Part shown: one piece after another, positions 34,863-42,861 of the stretch
How positions within the stretch are numbered: position 1 is the stretch's first letter
Layout: every line of letters begins with the position of its first letter
NCBI GenBank assembly: GCA_023898385.1
Contig: CP060220.1
Location: forward strand, 868,001-932,000
Source of the DNA: Pseudobdellovibrionaceae bacterium
Lineage (GTDB): Bacteria; Bdellovibrionota; Bdellovibrionia; Bdellovibrionales; UBA1609
Direction of reading: 5' to 3'
DNA length: 64,000 nucleotides
Translations under genes and position numbers: made by a program
The notes under the pieces: model-generated
The model's input: the letters and a program-made list of their open reading frames with translations, nothing else
What the model was told of the DNA's origin: nothing
Database searches by the model: none

Positions 34863-36056
34863 ATGCCACGAAAAATGATGATTGCTGCCGTTTCTACTAT
34901 TGCTGCCATTGGGTTTCATATTTATTTAACTCTACATTACTACTCCCTTAACTTTGGAGGTGGCGCCGGGCAAAGCGTCTGCAACATCAGCGCTGTTTTT
35001 GACTGCGACGCCGTGAGTGCCAGCCAATATTCAGAATTCCTCGGAATCCCCATGGCCCTTTGGGGAGGGATGACCAACTTGATCTTGCTTCTACTCATTG
35101 CGATTTCGGGATGGCGACTTGCAGACAACGCGTCAAGAGCCAGCCGAATCACCCTCTACCTGGCTTCCCTGGTGGTGTTGGCCTCAGTGGCTATGGGCAC
35201 TGTGTCGCTCACTTTGATTTCTTATTTCTGCTTATTCTGCATCGCTACCTATATTCTGTCAGTAGTGACATTTGAAACCCTTCGACAAAGTCAGGATGGG
35301 CCCGTTTGTTCAAACCTGATGTCCGATACAAAGGCGCTATTCACCACCGATAAAAAATATCTACTGTTACTGGTGGCCATTCCGGCAGGTGCCTTTTTAA
35401 TTCACACCTCAGCCCTATCCCAATACGGTATTGATCGCCTTGCTCAAAGAGTCAGCAACAATTTGGCCGACTGGAAGAACACAAAAACGGTGCAGCTCGC
35501 CGGAACTCCCATGCTCGTCAAAGGTCCTGCGGCCAGCGAGGCCAAAATGGTCATTAGTGAATTTGCCGATTTTCGCTGTGGCTTCTGCAAAGCCGTGGCC
35601 TCGCCGATTCATCTTTTTCTTAAATCTCACCCCGATGTACGTATGGAGTTTTACACATTTCCTCTTGATGGGGAGTGTAATGACGCTATCACAGGCAAGA
35701 CGGGTCTTTCTTGTCGATTGGCAAAGGCCGTGCTGTGTTCTGAAAAGCAACAGAGGGGCTGGGATATGCATGACTACATATTCAAGAATCAAATGAACAT
35801 AAACCAATTCAATGCCGTCCCTCAGATTGACCGAGATCTTGCAGCCTACGCTTCAACCATCGGCTTGAATTGGGACGATGTGGTCACCTGCATGGAGGCT
35901 CCTGATACCCTGGAAGCCATTAAACAGCAGGCCAAACTGGGTCATGATATTGGGATCAGTGGCACACCGGCTGTGTATATTAATGGTCGAAAAATGCAAA
36001 ATGCCATTCGCATATATAAACAGTTACTTGAACAGGCCTATGCAGATAGTCAGTAA
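34863..36056 (+). CDS. VKOR-DsbA fusion disulfide-forming membrane protein
   Basis: An N-terminal vitamin K epoxide reductase domain (residues 1-140, four to five helices) has Cys40/Cys48 in the periplasmic loop and the redox motif CLFC (Cys123, Cys126). A further membrane helix (YLLLLVAIPAGAFLI) leads to a DsbA-like thioredoxin domain (about 225-397) with CGFC (Cys239, Cys242) and the cis-Pro motif GISGTPAVYING. One polypeptide can thus pass electrons from substrate thiols to quinone, replacing DsbA plus DsbB. GGAG nine bases upstream selects ATG 34863 over earlier in-frame codons. It fits with the Cys-rich secreted proteins nearby. Confidence 0.88.
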   Translation: MPRKMMIAAVSTIAAIGFHIYLTLHYYSLNFGGGAGQSVCNISAVFDCDAVSASQYSEFLGIPMALWGGMTNLILLLLIAISGWRLADNASRASRITLYLASLVVLASVAMGTVSLTLISYFCLFCIATYILSVVTFETLRQSQDGPVCSNLMSDTKALFTTDKKYLLLLVAIPAGAFLIHTSALSQYGIDRLAQRVSNNLADWKNTKTVQLAGTPMLVKGPAASEAKMVISEFADFRCGFCKAVASPIHLFLKSHPDVRMEFYTFPLDGECNDAITGKTGLSCRLAKAVLCSEKQQRGWDMHDYIFKNQMNINQFNAVPQIDRDLAAYASTIGLNWDDVVTCMEAPDTLEAIKQQAKLGHDIGISGTPAVYINGRKMQNAIRIYKQLLEQAYADSQ

Positions 36057-36097
36057 CGCTGAATTGCTAGATAGGCGGTGTCGCGAAAGCGCCCCGC

Positions 36098-36691
36098 CTA
36101 GATAAGTTTAGATAAAATGGCCATGGTCTTGTCCACAAGATCATTGAATACAAGGCCAAAGGTGCTGCCAAGTCCGCCAAACAGTTCAATAAGAAAGGCG
36201 GCTGTCAGCACGATAAATGTCGTATGAAAAAAAGTTTTCACCACCCAGATGGTGGAGCGCATATCTTCAAGCTTGAGCTCTCGCTCTACTTTTTCAATTT
36301 TCCTTAAATAATACTTAAGCTCTTCAAAATGCCCCTTCACTTTATCCACGAGTTCTTGCTGCCGGGATCTCGAAAGCGCATTCAATCCCGGAAAATTTCT
36401 CTTCATTTTAATGGCGCTAATGAGATCATGGCAGTGCCCCACGTATCGCTCGGTGCGCACCCGAAACTGCGGATAAATCTCCAAAGCATCCACGTAGCGC
36501 TCGATCTCATATTTAGCTGAATCATAATTTCCAATCACCACAAGATGTAAAATCCCGTGCTGCAAACTATCCATCGGCCCGGCTTCAGAGGGCGCTGTCA
36601 GCTGTCTCTCTAGAGCATCTTGCAGATCATGCTGCATAGACTCCAGTCGAGCTTGTTCTAAAGATTGATAATCAATTTTCGCATTGTCCAT
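36098..36691 (-). CDS. helical protein with C-terminal membrane segment, unknown function
   Basis: The 197 residues are mainly helical, with a coiled-coil part (VKGHFEELKYYLRKIEKVERELKLEDM) just before a hydrophobic C-terminal region (VVKTFFHTTFIVLTAAFLIELFGGLGSTFGLVF). It should be a tail-anchored or hairpin-anchored inner-membrane protein facing the cytoplasm. No family is recognised. The region upstream is occupied by PAL-2 and PAL-3, which lie between this gene and the divergent coiled-coil gene. Confidence 0.65.
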   Translation of the reverse strand: MDNAKIDYQSLEQARLESMQHDLQDALERQLTAPSEAGPMDSLQHGILHLVVIGNYDSAKYEIERYVDALEIYPQFRVRTERYVGHCHDLISAIKMKRNFPGLNALSRSRQQELVDKVKGHFEELKYYLRKIEKVERELKLEDMRSTIWVVKTFFHTTFIVLTAAFLIELFGGLGSTFGLVFNDLVDKTMAILSKLI

Positions 36692-36736
36692 ACTTATGTC
36701 TACGGCAGAAAGCCCAGAAAACTTTAGGATTTTTTT

Positions 36737-36955
36737 AGGGTACCAGGTCCTAAATCGGGTCGCGATGTGTCAAAGTGGCCACATCAAAGGAGAGCAACGA
36801 CGCCAACGGCACGAGTGGCCGCATGTCGTCTTCGGATTGCGTCACTTTCGTGCCGCAACCCGGATACGCCATGCACATCGTGATGTTGGCGTCGTTGCTC
36901 TCCTTTGATGTGGCCACTTTGACACATCGCGACCCGATTTAGGACCTGGTACCCT
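36737..36955. repeat. giant palindromic element PAL-2
   Basis: The arms 36737-36807 and 36885-36955 are perfect reverse complements over all 71 positions, with a 77-base core at 36808-36884. The core, read on the minus strand, equals the plus-strand core of PAL-1 at 76 of 77 bases, so this copy is inverted relative to PAL-1. The outer end GGTACCAGGTCCTAAA and inner end CGACGCCAAC are shared with PAL-1, while the middle of the arm is different and yet exactly self-complementary. It sits in the divergent intergenic region of 36691 and 37166. Confidence 0.96.
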
Positions 36956-36956
36956 G

Positions 36957-37072
36957 GGCACGAGAGTGACGCAATCCGAAGACGACATGCGGCCACTCGT
37001 GCCGTTGGCGTCGTCGCTCTCCTTTGATGTGGCCACTTTGACGCATCGTGACCCGATTTAGGACCTGGTACC
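36957..37072 (+). repeat. half copy of the palindromic element (PAL-3)
   Basis: It begins at the apical loop of the core (GGCACGAGAGTGACGC, one change from the full core) and continues through the 3' half of the core and one complete arm to GGTACC. The arm differs from the right arm of PAL-2 at only three of about 69 positions and has the same orientation as PAL-1's. GGCACGAG at its start can pair with CTCGTGCC further on. TGGGCA follows GGTACC in both PAL-2 and PAL-3, marking a local duplication. Confidence 0.9.
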
Positions 37073-37096
37073 TTGGGCAATATTTTCCTCGTCTTT

Positions 37097-37126
37097 TTGA
37101 CAGTGCATACCTCAATCTGAGACAAT
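37097..37126 (+). promoter_or_regulatory. sigma70-type promoter candidate for the coiled-coil gene
   Basis: A perfect TTGACA (37097-37102) is followed after 18 bases by GACAAT (37121-37126). The ribosome site and ATG of the next gene are 30-40 bases downstream. ACCTCA and TGAGGT flank the -10 region as a possible operator. The element lies just outside PAL-3. Confidence 0.45.
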
Positions 37127-37165
37127 TTTTTTAATGAGGTGTCTTGTTTGAGCCAAGGAGGGACC

Positions 37166-38599
37166 ATGGAAGACATCATTGCGACTTCCAATTTTCAAAA
37201 CAATGATGATTTTGAGTCTGGCAAGGCGGAGCCCATGTTGTCTCACATTCCTGTGCCCAGCCAATTGCCAACGGCCCTTGAGCTTGATCAACTGCCCGAT
37301 CACGTTTTGCGCAGCGGAGCTGTGGAGGCATTGATTCAACAAAACGACGATTTAATGGCACGACTTCGAGTGACATTGCGCCGGATTTCCGTTTACGAAG
37401 AACGGCTTCATAGAAGCGAATCTGAGAGGCAAAAGATTCTCGCTGAGTATGAGAACTTTCGCGATCAAGTTTTAGTTTTGCGCGAAAAAACAGTGGCACT
37501 AAGTGAACGTCACCGCGTTGAAGAAGAGGCTCTTGGCGAATTGCGGTCTCAAGTTCGACTGCGAGAAATCGAGTATGCGGAGCTCTATACCACGTCTCAA
37601 GACCGACAAGATGAACTTCAAAAAACCGTACAAAAATTAAGCAAACAACTGGCCCGATTGAGTCGGTATCGCCATAGAGTCCGGCGAGCCCTGCAAAATT
37701 TCCGAAACCAATTCAGCAATGAAAAAAACGAAATTGAATCGCAATTTACCCAGGCGCTCGAAAATACGAAAAACTCTTTAAATTCGCACATCCAAGAACT
37801 CACTGTAAACGTGAGCCTGCTTGACAAAGAAAAACGATATCTCCAATCAGAGCTTGCCTCCGAGACAGAAACAAAAGCCCGATTGCAGAAAGATCTCGCT
37901 GAAGCCGCCGAGTATATTTCTGAGCAGGCCAAACAAGCCACTGAAAATCAAACACGGCTGGTTGACACTTATGAAGACCAACTGGAGTCACTGCGACGAG
38001 ACCTTGCTGATGCGTCTGCTGAAAAGCAACAGCTTCTGCGAAAAATGAGCGACTATGACAATGTCTATGAACGCAACGTAGACCTGGAAAATCAATTGAT
38101 TCTCCTGAAGCGACAAAAAGAGGATTCAAAGACCGAGCTCGATCAAGAGATCATCCATCTTCAAGAAAAACTGGCTAGTTACCGGGTGGAGGCCAAAAAC
38201 AAGACGCTTGAGAACGAGGGGCTTCGCGAGGACAAGGTATCATTGCACAATCAAATGCTGACCATCAAACAAGAGAACAATCAGCTCTCTGAACAGGTGG
38301 AAAGCCTACAGTGCCTATGGAGAGACAATCAAAAACAACTGGAAAAACAAAAAGACCAAAATGTGGCTCTTCAGAAACTCAATCAATCTCTCAGTCAAAA
38401 GCTCAATGAGTATCGACAACAAGCGACGCGCCTCAAAGAGGCTCTTGACCGAAATCAGCTGCAACAATCCACAACATCAGCAGCCACCACTGAACCTTCT
38501 CAAAATGCACCGAGTGATCACGAGTTCAGCCCCGATGTAATGAATCGCATTGATGAACTGATTCATGAGATCCATTCGGGTTTCACAAAAATGCCCTAA
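37166..38599 (+). CDS. long cytoplasmic coiled-coil protein
   Basis: The 477 residues contain a nearly unbroken coiled coil from about 65 to 430 (RLRVTLRRISVYEERLHRSESERQKI onward, QLTVNVSLLDKEKRYLQSELASE-type heptads), with a short N-terminal segment and a Ser/Thr/Gln-rich C terminus. No signal or membrane helix is present. AAGGAGG before ATG 37166 fixes the start; the frame opens nine codons earlier. It may be a polar or cytoskeletal scaffold. It precedes, on the opposite strand, a STAS-domain regulator. Confidence 0.8.
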   Translation: MEDIIATSNFQNNDDFESGKAEPMLSHIPVPSQLPTALELDQLPDHVLRSGAVEALIQQNDDLMARLRVTLRRISVYEERLHRSESERQKILAEYENFRDQVLVLREKTVALSERHRVEEEALGELRSQVRLREIEYAELYTTSQDRQDELQKTVQKLSKQLARLSRYRHRVRRALQNFRNQFSNEKNEIESQFTQALENTKNSLNSHIQELTVNVSLLDKEKRYLQSELASETETKARLQKDLAEAAEYISEQAKQATENQTRLVDTYEDQLESLRRDLADASAEKQQLLRKMSDYDNVYERNVDLENQLILLKRQKEDSKTELDQEIIHLQEKLASYRVEAKNKTLENEGLREDKVSLHNQMLTIKQENNQLSEQVESLQCLWRDNQKQLEKQKDQNVALQKLNQSLSQKLNEYRQQATRLKEALDRNQLQQSTTSAATTEPSQNAPSDHEFSPDVMNRIDELIHEIHSGFTKMP

Positions 38600-38647
38600 C
38601 CCCTGCGGGGAGGGCCATGTTACTAAGACGCAGATTTCGACTCAGAT

Positions 38648-39106
38648 CTATTTTTCTGTGCTGCTTTGCCCGTTGACTACGGGAAATGCGGGCGCAGGCT
38701 CAACAACGCCCGAAGAGGACTCAAAACTGTGCTTAGGTAGTTCCGTCGCAACAGCCACAGGAGGCTGGGGTGGGCGCTGCAAAGAAAGATGCGCCACGTA
38801 TTCATTTTCAAAAAACTCCATCTGCCGGATCACACTATTGGCGCGAAATACGCGACGAAACTCAGCTCCCACACCGCAAAATCGCAATCCTTCTTTGTTG
38901 TTCTTTGTAAGATCAGCCAACCCTTCCACAAAGGGTGTTATCCCGCTGGATCCTATGAAAGAGAGACCCGTTAAATTAAAAATGACCTTTTTTCCTGAAA
39001 AGTGACGAACACAGTTGGCTCGAAAGGCATCAGCACTTTCAAAATCCATGAAGCCACCTAATCGCACAACAATAATATCACCAAACTCTTCTATTTTGGC
39101 ATCCAT
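38648..39106 (-). CDS. STAS-domain (anti-sigma factor antagonist-like) protein
   Basis: Residues 1-105 form a STAS domain: an N-terminal strand pair (DIIVVRLGGFMDFESADAFR), VIFNLTGLSFIGSSGITPFVEGL with the switch Ser53/Ser54 at the usual phosphorylation site, then RFCGVGAEFRRVFRANSV. A Pro/Val/Ser-rich tail of about 45 residues is added. It could be switched by a serine kinase as in SpoIIAA-type systems, but no kinase or phosphatase gene is adjacent. GGAG seven bases before ATG 39106 supports this start over an upstream in-frame codon. Confidence 0.82.
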   Translation of the reverse strand: MDAKIEEFGDIIVVRLGGFMDFESADAFRANCVRHFSGKKVIFNLTGLSFIGSSGITPFVEGLADLTKNNKEGLRFCGVGAEFRRVFRANSVIRQMEFFENEYVAHLSLQRPPQPPVAVATELPKHSFESSSGVVEPAPAFPVVNGQSSTEK

Positions 39107-39347
39107 ACTCACACTCCCCAATTCAGGCTGTATAATTTGTGGGCGCAAAAAAGCCCTCGTTGAATGACATAGTTATTGAAACTGACCACCATTAACAGAT
39201 TATAGCGTCCATTTTGGTGAGGCCTCAGGGCCAGATTTTAACTTTCCCTCTAAAGGACCAGTGAAACTGGCCTTGATCATTGCCCAGGAGATCATCGTTC
39301 ATTAGACTTAGTTCAGGCGGCCATAAGCAAGGCCATTTGGTAAATCT

Positions 39348-41972
39348 ATGACTCAACTTAAGAACTGGCTTCGACAAACTCTTCCCACGCTCACTGTTGG
39401 CGCACTCCTGACATTATGTGTTTGCGGTTTAGCTCTACTCTATTACCCGGTGCGATCGTTGCCAGATATGGAAAACGAAGGCTTTTTATTAAAGCTAATC
39501 CGGCTATCTGACCGCAAGGCCCTCGATATACGCTTTGAAAACCGTGGCCCCCGAGCTGGCTCTGAGCAGGTGGCCCTGTTGACTGTGGATGAAAAAGCCG
39601 TTCGCAGTGTGGGCCGATGGCCCTGGCCTCGCAAACTTGTGGCCGATGCTATTTCTGAAGCCTTGGATCTGGGCGCGAAGACTGTCGCCTTTGATATGGT
39701 GTTTGCCGAACCCACGCAGTGTTCAGAAAAAAATGACGACGCGGCTTTTGCAAAAATGGTTAAGAATTATTCTGATCGAGTCATACTTGGCACGGCCGCA
39801 TCGGACACTCTTTCGCAACTGAGACTGCCTCCGCACACGGCCTATTGCCGCAATCTCATATATGAATTGTCACCCGCATTTAAAACCTGGGACAACGATC
39901 AAGAAATCATTAGCGTGTTGGATGAAAATGAAGTTTACATACCTTACCAAATAGGCGATGAACTCAAAAAACATCTAGAACAAATTAAAGATGATGTCCT
40001 TCACCAAAGAGCATCCTTAGACATCGTTGATCACCACGATGCTTTGATGGCTGCCACCGCCGCTCAAGAAGACTATTGTTTCACAAGGTGGTTGACCGAA
40101 AATGACGAACTCACCTCCATGTTTGAGTCGTTGTGGCCCCAATTAAAAGCCGAAGACGAAGATTTTCAAGCCACCTCTTACAAATCATGGGGTGAACACC
40201 TCAAATCCAAAACCCTCAACAACTCCGTCGACGACAGCTTTGATTGGATCATGAATATACCCTCTTTTTCTGAAAAAGCTTTGCACCAAGGTTTTTTCAA
40301 TACGGTATTAGATATTGATGGCACCATTAGAGAGTCCCAGCTGATCAGTCGAAGTGGCCATCACTATATGCCATCAATCGCACTAAAGAGCTTTCTTGTG
40401 GGAAATCACTACAATGCAGAAATCACCTTAACAACCCACCCTCACGACTTGACCACAAGCCACATTTCCGAACTTCGCATCACTAACCTAGACACCGGAA
40501 AGGTGGCAACAACATTACCGATCGCCAGCCAAGGCCGCCTGATCATCAACTATGCCGGCGGGCATAAGATGTTCCCGCACGCGAGTCTGGCCGACCTTTT
40601 AACCGCAAAACCCACAATGACCGTAAGCCAGAGGCTCTTTGATGAACGCTCCAATCAATGGATTGTGCGCGATTTGGAAGTGAACAAAAAAGATTTTATC
40701 AAAGATAAATATTTTATTATCGGTGCTACGGCAAAGGGCATCTATGATCTTCGAGTGACACCCTTTGAAAAAGACTACCCAGGAGCCGAAACTCACGCCA
40801 ACATCATAGATAATTTGTTGCGTGGTGACTTTCTGCGCTACCACCCAGATGAATTCAAATACATGATTGTCTTTCTCTTGGTGTTTGGCCTTTTGCTGAC
40901 ACTTATTTTATCCATTTCCGGCGCCATCCCGGGCGTTGTCATTGGCATTACGGCCTTTTTAGGCATTTTGTTTGTTGACCGAAACTGGCTGTTTGCCAAT
41001 GGGTATGTGGTCTCCACCATCTTCCCACTATTCATGATCACCACGCAGTATGTGGGACTAACTTTCTTTCGCTATTTCACAGAAGAACGAAAAAAGCGCG
41101 AACTTAGATCCACCTTTTCAAAGTATGTGTCACCGGCCATCGTCAATGAAATCCTCAAAGACCCAGTTAATCTCGAGTTGGGGGGGCGCAAGGAAAACAT
41201 CACTGTATTCTTCTCTGACATTAGGGGCTTTACTAGTATTTCAGAAAAACTCGACCCGAAAGAACTCAGTGATCTCCTCAACAGCTACCTCACACCCATG
41301 ACAGAACTCGTGTTTGAAAACAGGGGCACCATTGATAAGTACATGGGCGACGCCATCATGGCCTTTTTCGGCGCCCCTATCCACTACCCTGACCACGCCA
41401 GCCAAGCTTGTCGCTGCGCTTTAGCCCACATTGAAAAACTAAAAGTCTTGCAAGAAGACTACAAACAAAGAGGCCTGCCGGTGATTGATATTGGCATCGG
41501 GCTTAATACGGGCGAATGCAGTGTGGGCAACATGGGATCGAAAACCATTCGAAACTATACAGTCATGGGTGACTCAGTAAACCTGGGATCTCGCCTTGAG
41601 GGAATCAATAAACAATACGGAACTCGAATCATCATTAGCGAATTCACCCACCAGGCCATTAGCACCACCTTTATTTGCCGCGAAGTGGATTGGGTGAGGG
41701 TGAAAGGTAAAGCGCAGCCAGTAAAGATATTTGAGCTCTGCGGCGAGAACACTGTGGAAAAGACATTGCAAACCACTCTGTTGCATTTTGAAGAAGGGTA
41801 CAAGTATTACCACCAACGCAATTTCGACAAGGCGCTTAAGTCCTTTGAAGAAGCCGCCCGCATTTCGCCAGAAGATGGCCCCACAAGGCTCTACATCCAA
41901 CGGTGTCACTCTTTTCAAGAGGCGCCGCCCCCTCCCCAATGGGACGGAGTCTATGAAATGAAAACCAAATGA
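39348..41972 (+). CDS. CHASE2-domain class III adenylate cyclase
   Basis: The 874-residue membrane protein has one N-terminal helix, a large extracytoplasmic CHASE2 sensor (about 45-490, VALLTVDEKAVRSVGRWPWPR near its start), three membrane helices (about 500-575) and a class III cyclase domain (about 610-790). Both metal aspartates are seen (FFSDIRGFTS and GDAIMAFFG). The Lys of TIDKYMGD and the Asp of TVMGDSVNLGSRLEG indicate ATP rather than GTP as substrate; the transition-state Asn and Arg lie in NLGSR. A C-terminal TPR-like tail follows. It presumably senses an envelope signal and makes cAMP. The next gene encodes a possible cyclic-nucleotide phosphodiesterase. Confidence 0.9.
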   Translation: MTQLKNWLRQTLPTLTVGALLTLCVCGLALLYYPVRSLPDMENEGFLLKLIRLSDRKALDIRFENRGPRAGSEQVALLTVDEKAVRSVGRWPWPRKLVADAISEALDLGAKTVAFDMVFAEPTQCSEKNDDAAFAKMVKNYSDRVILGTAASDTLSQLRLPPHTAYCRNLIYELSPAFKTWDNDQEIISVLDENEVYIPYQIGDELKKHLEQIKDDVLHQRASLDIVDHHDALMAATAAQEDYCFTRWLTENDELTSMFESLWPQLKAEDEDFQATSYKSWGEHLKSKTLNNSVDDSFDWIMNIPSFSEKALHQGFFNTVLDIDGTIRESQLISRSGHHYMPSIALKSFLVGNHYNAEITLTTHPHDLTTSHISELRITNLDTGKVATTLPIASQGRLIINYAGGHKMFPHASLADLLTAKPTMTVSQRLFDERSNQWIVRDLEVNKKDFIKDKYFIIGATAKGIYDLRVTPFEKDYPGAETHANIIDNLLRGDFLRYHPDEFKYMIVFLLVFGLLLTLILSISGAIPGVVIGITAFLGILFVDRNWLFANGYVVSTIFPLFMITTQYVGLTFFRYFTEERKKRELRSTFSKYVSPAIVNEILKDPVNLELGGRKENITVFFSDIRGFTSISEKLDPKELSDLLNSYLTPMTELVFENRGTIDKYMGDAIMAFFGAPIHYPDHASQACRCALAHIEKLKVLQEDYKQRGLPVIDIGIGLNTGECSVGNMGSKTIRNYTVMGDSVNLGSRLEGINKQYGTRIIISEFTHQAISTTFICREVDWVRVKGKAQPVKIFELCGENTVEKTLQTTLLHFEEGYKYYHQRNFDKALKSFEEAARISPEDGPTRLYIQRCHSFQEAPPPPQWDGVYEMKTK

Positions 41973-41996
41973 CGCCTCGTCTCCAAGGCTAGCTTA

Positions 41997-42026
41997 TTGC
42001 TGTCAGCCACGGGCAAGTGGCATAAT
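41997..42026 (+). promoter_or_regulatory. promoter candidate with nested palindrome before the MBL-fold gene
   Basis: TTGCTG (41997-42002) and CATAAT (42021-42026) are 18 bases apart. GCCAC/GTGGC forms a hairpin inside the spacer and GCTGTC/GACAGC brackets the whole promoter, which would suit a dimeric regulator. By eye only. Confidence 0.35.
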
Positions 42027-42093
42027 ATAGACAGCATAACGCAAATGAATCTGAGACAAATAGGATTTTTTTCGCAGCATATGGGGATACAGC

Positions 42094-42861
42094 ATGAAAG
42101 TTCGAGTGATTGGATGTCATGGTGGGGTGGCTCCCGACTATCAGACCAGTTGTTATTATGTGAACGATCGCTTTTTGGTGGATTGCGGCTCGGCCTGTTC
42201 TGTTTTAACTCCGAAGGAACAAAACGAAATCACTGATATTTTTATCACTCACCCTCACTTAGACCACATTAAAGATATTTGTTTTATCCTAGAAAACACC
42301 TTTGGGCCTCAGCGTGAGCAACTGAATCTCAGGTCGACTCCTGAAATCTTAGATGATGTTCATAAGCACATGTTAAATAATGTGATATGGCCTGATTTTT
42401 CAGTGATACCGTGCAACCCGGAAAAGGACCGGTTTATTTTAGGGTTTGAACCCATCAACCAACAAGTCCAACTGGACGACATGACCATTCGACCATTTAG
42501 AGTAAATCACCCCGGACACGCTGTGGGCTATGTGGTAGAACAAAATGGTGAGCACGTGGTTTTTACGGGTGATTCCGGACCGTGTGCGGAAATTTGGAAA
42601 CAAGCCAACTCGTGCAGTAATCTAAAAGCCATTTTTACGGAAATCACTTTTCCCAGCCGAATGGAAGGTCTTGCCAAAGCTTCAGGCCATTTCACGTTAG
42701 AGCAACTTATGGACGACTATGCCCTCTTACAGAATAAAAATGTGCCTATCTTCATATCACACTTTAAGCCCGCTTTCTTAGAGGAACTGCTTGAAGAATT
42801 TCAGAAGCTGGCCCCTGATCAATTCAAAGTGATGCATGAAGATGACATCATTGATCTCTAA
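42094..42861 (+). CDS. metallo-beta-lactamase-fold hydrolase, candidate cAMP phosphodiesterase
   Basis: The 255-residue cytosolic protein has the metal-binding HxHxDH motif at His53-Pro-His55-Leu-Asp57-His58 (THPHLDH), a later His in RVNHPGHAVGY, Asp in FTGDSGP and a final His in ISHFKP. This pattern fits the class II 3',5'-cyclic-nucleotide phosphodiesterase branch (ITHPHLDH is characteristic). Its position immediately downstream of the adenylate cyclase gives context for cAMP turnover. RNase Z-like or other MBL hydrolase activity cannot be excluded. Its last 26 bases overlap the start of lptD. Confidence 0.78.
   Translation: MKVRVIGCHGGVAPDYQTSCYYVNDRFLVDCGSACSVLTPKEQNEITDIFITHPHLDHIKDICFILENTFGPQREQLNLRSTPEILDDVHKHMLNNVIWPDFSVIPCNPEKDRFILGFEPINQQVQLDDMTIRPFRVNHPGHAVGYVVEQNGEHVVFTGDSGPCAEIWKQANSCSNLKAIFTEITFPSRMEGLAKASGHFTLEQLMDDYALLQNKNVPIFISHFKPAFLEELLEEFQKLAPDQFKVMHEDDIIDL

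Noticed and set aside
36784..37191. Open frames across PAL-1 and PAL-2 that share a TSRCAWRIRVAARK-like tail
   Set aside because: The shared peptide comes from the repeated 77-nt core read in one frame. The frames have no ribosome site, run through palindrome arms and end in unrelated flanks, so they are not genes.
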